DNA of 6,959 nt from assembly GCA_934631995.1 (NCBI GenBank), contig CAKTYF010000101.1, positions 1 through 6,959 of the forward strand. Reading direction: 5' to 3'. Both the position numbers and the translations under genes were made by a program. Position 1 is the stretch's first letter; the number at the start of each line of letters is the position of its first letter. Below are positions 6,817-6,959 of the stretch, piece by piece. This DNA is from an uncultured Eggerthellaceae bacterium. GTDB taxonomy: Bacteria > Actinomycetota > Coriobacteriia > Coriobacteriales > Eggerthellaceae. Below the pieces are notes generated by a model. It was not told where the DNA came from. It searched no databases and worked only from the letters and a program-made list of their open reading frames with translations.

Positions 6817-6881
6817 TTCTGGGCACGCGGGAAAGTGGCGAAGGAGCGCGCGGGTAGAAGTTAAGGCTACGACGGAGTTTT
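6817..6881 (+). repeat. Copy 2 of the 65-nt diverged direct repeat
   Basis: Aligns gap-free to 5408-5472 with transitions only. It begins 28 nt after the TAA of the BspA-like gene and carries the same 18-nt core (6840-6857). Here it is non-coding, yet it lies in the reading frame of the BspA-like gene. Beyond the stop codon the frame reads ESGEGARG and then TAG, exactly the end of the MATE protein, with two synonymous differences (AGC/AGT, GGT/GGC). The hairpin portion is 6863-6881. Confidence 0.8.
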
Positions 6882-6906
6882 GCACCCGATGCCTCTGATA
6901 AAAACG

Positions 6907-6942
6907 GGGTACTTTTCTGTGGGTTTGCCAAGGTTTACTTTT
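6907..6942. other. A/T-rich direct motifs TACTTTT near the right edge
   Basis: TACTTTT occurs at 6910-6916 (preceded by GGGG) and at 6936-6942 (preceded by GGTT), 26 bp apart. On the - strand the first reads AAAAGTACCCC, which matches AAATTACCCC at 5499-5508 on the + strand at nine of ten positions over AAAKTACCCC. These may be regulatory motifs or remnants of a dispersed repeat. No gene is recognisable between 6789 and the window end. Confidence 0.25.
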
Positions 6943-6959
6943 TGCGACCTGGTGAAACG

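Noticed and set aside
5408..6881. Diversity-generating retroelement or CRISPR as the source of the repeat pair
   Set aside because: The differences are not adenine-specific, no reverse transcriptase is present, and there are only two copies 1.4 kb apart with no spacer array.

Overview
The window looks like chromosomal DNA from an actinobacterium of class Coriobacteriia (a relative of Slackia, Cryptobacterium or Eggerthella). This is an inference from moderate G+C, a peptide/nickel-type ABC transporter, and a secreted BspA-like leucine-rich-repeat protein ending in a dockerin-like module. No rRNA, tRNA or other phylogenetic marker is present, so the placement is tentative. All six genes recognised are on the + strand.

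Positions 1-5448 read as one tightly packed transcription unit that begins left of the window. It holds a DppC/OppC/NikC-type permease (5-907), an SBP_bac_5 lipoprotein (879-2456), two short ABC ATPases of NikD/NikE size (2469-3254 and 3251-4003) and a MATE-family multidrug/solute exporter (4009-5448). Neighbours overlap by 29 or 4 nt or are separated by 5-12 nt, which suggests translational coupling. The partner permease (DppB/NikB type) is presumably just upstream. The four transporter genes give an importer: the lipoprotein binds substrate outside the cell, the permease pair forms the channel, and the two ATPases drive uptake. Peptides, nickel or another chelated metal are all possible substrates. 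The MATE gene at the end of the unit adds an export function.

Positions 5449-5654 are intergenic. They hold the end of a repeat element, a GC-rich hairpin, two TTGTCAA heptamers 20 bp apart and a possible -10 box. The next gene (about 5655-6788) encodes a secreted protein with a signal peptide, five 26-27-residue BspA/DUF285-type repeats plus a partial sixth, and a two-loop dockerin-like C terminus.

The most unusual signal is a 65-nt direct repeat at 5408-5472 and 6817-6881, on either side of the BspA-like gene. The two copies differ at 20 positions, and every difference is a transition. The 3' half can fold into a hairpin in which three base pairs change on both sides, just after a GTAG tetranucleotide. 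This resembles a REP/RAYT-type element. The first copy also encodes the last residues of the MATE protein. The final 170 nt contain the second repeat copy and A/T-rich direct motifs but no recognisable gene.
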